Assembly: GCA_035499215.1 (NCBI GenBank)
Contig: DATJZH010000429.1
Location: 1 to 6,955, forward strand
Reading direction: 5' to 3'
Length of the DNA: 6,955 nucleotides
From: DATJZH01 sp035499215
GTDB taxonomy: Bacteria > Actinomycetota > Actinomycetes > Streptosporangiales > Streptosporangiaceae
Shown here: positions 6,556 to 6,955 of the stretch, one piece after another
Numbering within the stretch: position 1 is the first letter of the stretch
Layout: every line of letters starts with the position of its first letter
Position numbers and translations under genes: made by a program
The notes under the pieces: generated by a model
Databases searched by the model: none
Told to the model about the DNA's origin: nothing
Seen by the model: the letters and a program-made list of their open reading frames with translations, nothing else

Positions 6556-6913
6556 CCGTGAGGAAATCCAGCACCTCGGTCACCAGCCCCTGCACCTGGG
6601 CCGCATCGAGGCCTCGGGCGCGGGAAGCCGTTACCTCGACGAAGGCGCCGTCCGGCCGGGCCACCTTGACCCTGATGCTGCCGGCCTGCCGCCGTATCCA
6701 GGTGATAAGGGCGCCGGCCAGCGCGGTCGCCGCGCCGCCGGGGCCCAGTGCAATGGCCAGCGTCTCCAGTTCGCCGCCCAGGGTGCCGGGCTCGGGGGCC
6801 GCCGCCGCCAGTTGAACCCTGCCGCGCAGCGTGTCGTCGCCGACGAGCCAGGCGCGCAGCGAGCGCAACCCATCTCCGCCATCAGTCCCGGCGACCGATA
6901 CCCTCACGTCCAC
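6503..6913 (-). CDS. EACC1 (effector-associated constant component 1) protein
   Basis: The product has 136 residues, about the normal length for EACC1. It starts with a beta strand (MDVRVSVAG), then a helix with LRSLRAWL (17-23), a second strand, the family-typical PEPGTLGG turn (40-47), a long hydrophobic helix ending in LITWIRRQ (about 51-76), and two more strands (IRVKVARPDG, FVEVTASR). A last helix is followed by a flexible Thr/Gly/Ser tail (119-136). EACC1 proteins were defined by genomic context in actinobacterial conflict systems, next to caspase or trypsin effectors and nSTAND ATPases. Their biochemical role is not established, and an adaptor or signal-relay role is proposed. Here the gene comes first in the operon and overlaps the caspase gene. 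GTG 6913 is the most upstream start, because TGA lies in frame at 6925-6923; GGAAGGG (6932-6926) stands 12 bases away, a long spacing, so translation may be modest. The hydrophobic helix is probably part of the fold, since its Arg-rich end and short length make it a poor membrane span. Confidence 0.8.
   Translation of the reverse strand: MDVRVSVAGTDGGDGLRSLRAWLVGDDTLRGRVQLAAAAPEPGTLGGELETLAIALGPGGAATALAGALITWIRRQAGSIRVKVARPDGAFVEVTASRARGLDAAQVQGLVTEVLDFLTDGTTDSGSTGGSGVERS
6525..6530 (-). promoter_or_regulatory. Shine-Dalgarno site favouring a TTG start for the caspase gene
   Basis: The minus strand reads GGGAGG here, eight bases before TTG at 6516-6514, which is in frame with the caspase gene. 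The farther upstream ATG at 6555 has no such site. TTG 6516 would shorten the protein by 13 residues of Ala-rich sequence and cut the overlap with EACC1 from 53 to 14 bases. It is suggestive, not proof, because GGAGG also encodes part of the EACC1 tail. Confidence 0.5.
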
Positions 6914-6955
6914 GAGCGCTGATCACCCTTCCAGCAGGAGAATCCGCGCGCAGCC

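Noticed and set aside
6923..6955. Possible end of another minus-strand gene just upstream of EACC1 (ten codons then TGA at 6925-6923)
   Set aside because: The stretch is too short to judge; other frames are equally open, and it may simply be leader sequence of the operon.

Overview
The window is very GC-rich, with strong G/C bias at third codon positions and long spurious open frames opposite the real genes. Together with the gene families present (a SigE-type ECF sigma factor followed by a one-pass membrane partner, an EACC1 protein, and a caspase-nSTAND-WD40 protein), this points to a multicellular actinomycete. A Streptosporangiales-like host is plausible but is only an inference.

Left part, 1-1587. 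A minus-strand gene enters at the left edge. Only its first 31 codons are present, preceded by a textbook Shine-Dalgarno site, and they look like the N-terminus of a small cupin protein. Across about 300 bases of divergent spacer lies a plus-strand operon: a SigE-type ECF sigma factor (408-904) and an overlapping one-pass membrane protein (901-1587) that is probably its regulatory partner. The sigma factor is broken twice, by an in-frame TAG at codon 10 and by a one-base loss near 570. It is therefore a pseudogene, although its downstream partner is intact.

Middle, 1588-1836. This is a short convergent spacer without a gene. It holds two GC-rich hairpins. One of them, read on the minus strand, is followed by five T residues and makes a good terminator for the large minus-strand gene.

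Right part, 1837-6955. A two-gene minus-strand operon fills the rest. The first gene encodes a 136-residue EACC1 (effector-associated constant component 1) protein. The second, overlapping it, encodes a 1572-residue protein that runs caspase-like protease, nSTAND1-type ATPase, one transmembrane helix, and then 14 WD40 repeats. The caspase His/Cys dyad and the Walker A and B motifs are intact. This matches the actinobacterial NTP-dependent conflict systems described from comparative genomics by Aravind and colleagues, in which a variable sensor and an ATPase switch control a lethal effector. Charge and cysteine patterns suggest the protease and ATPase are in the cytoplasm and the 14-blade sensor is outside the membrane. 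The module would then be a one-polypeptide surface sensor wired to a suicide protease, with EACC1 as the small constant partner.
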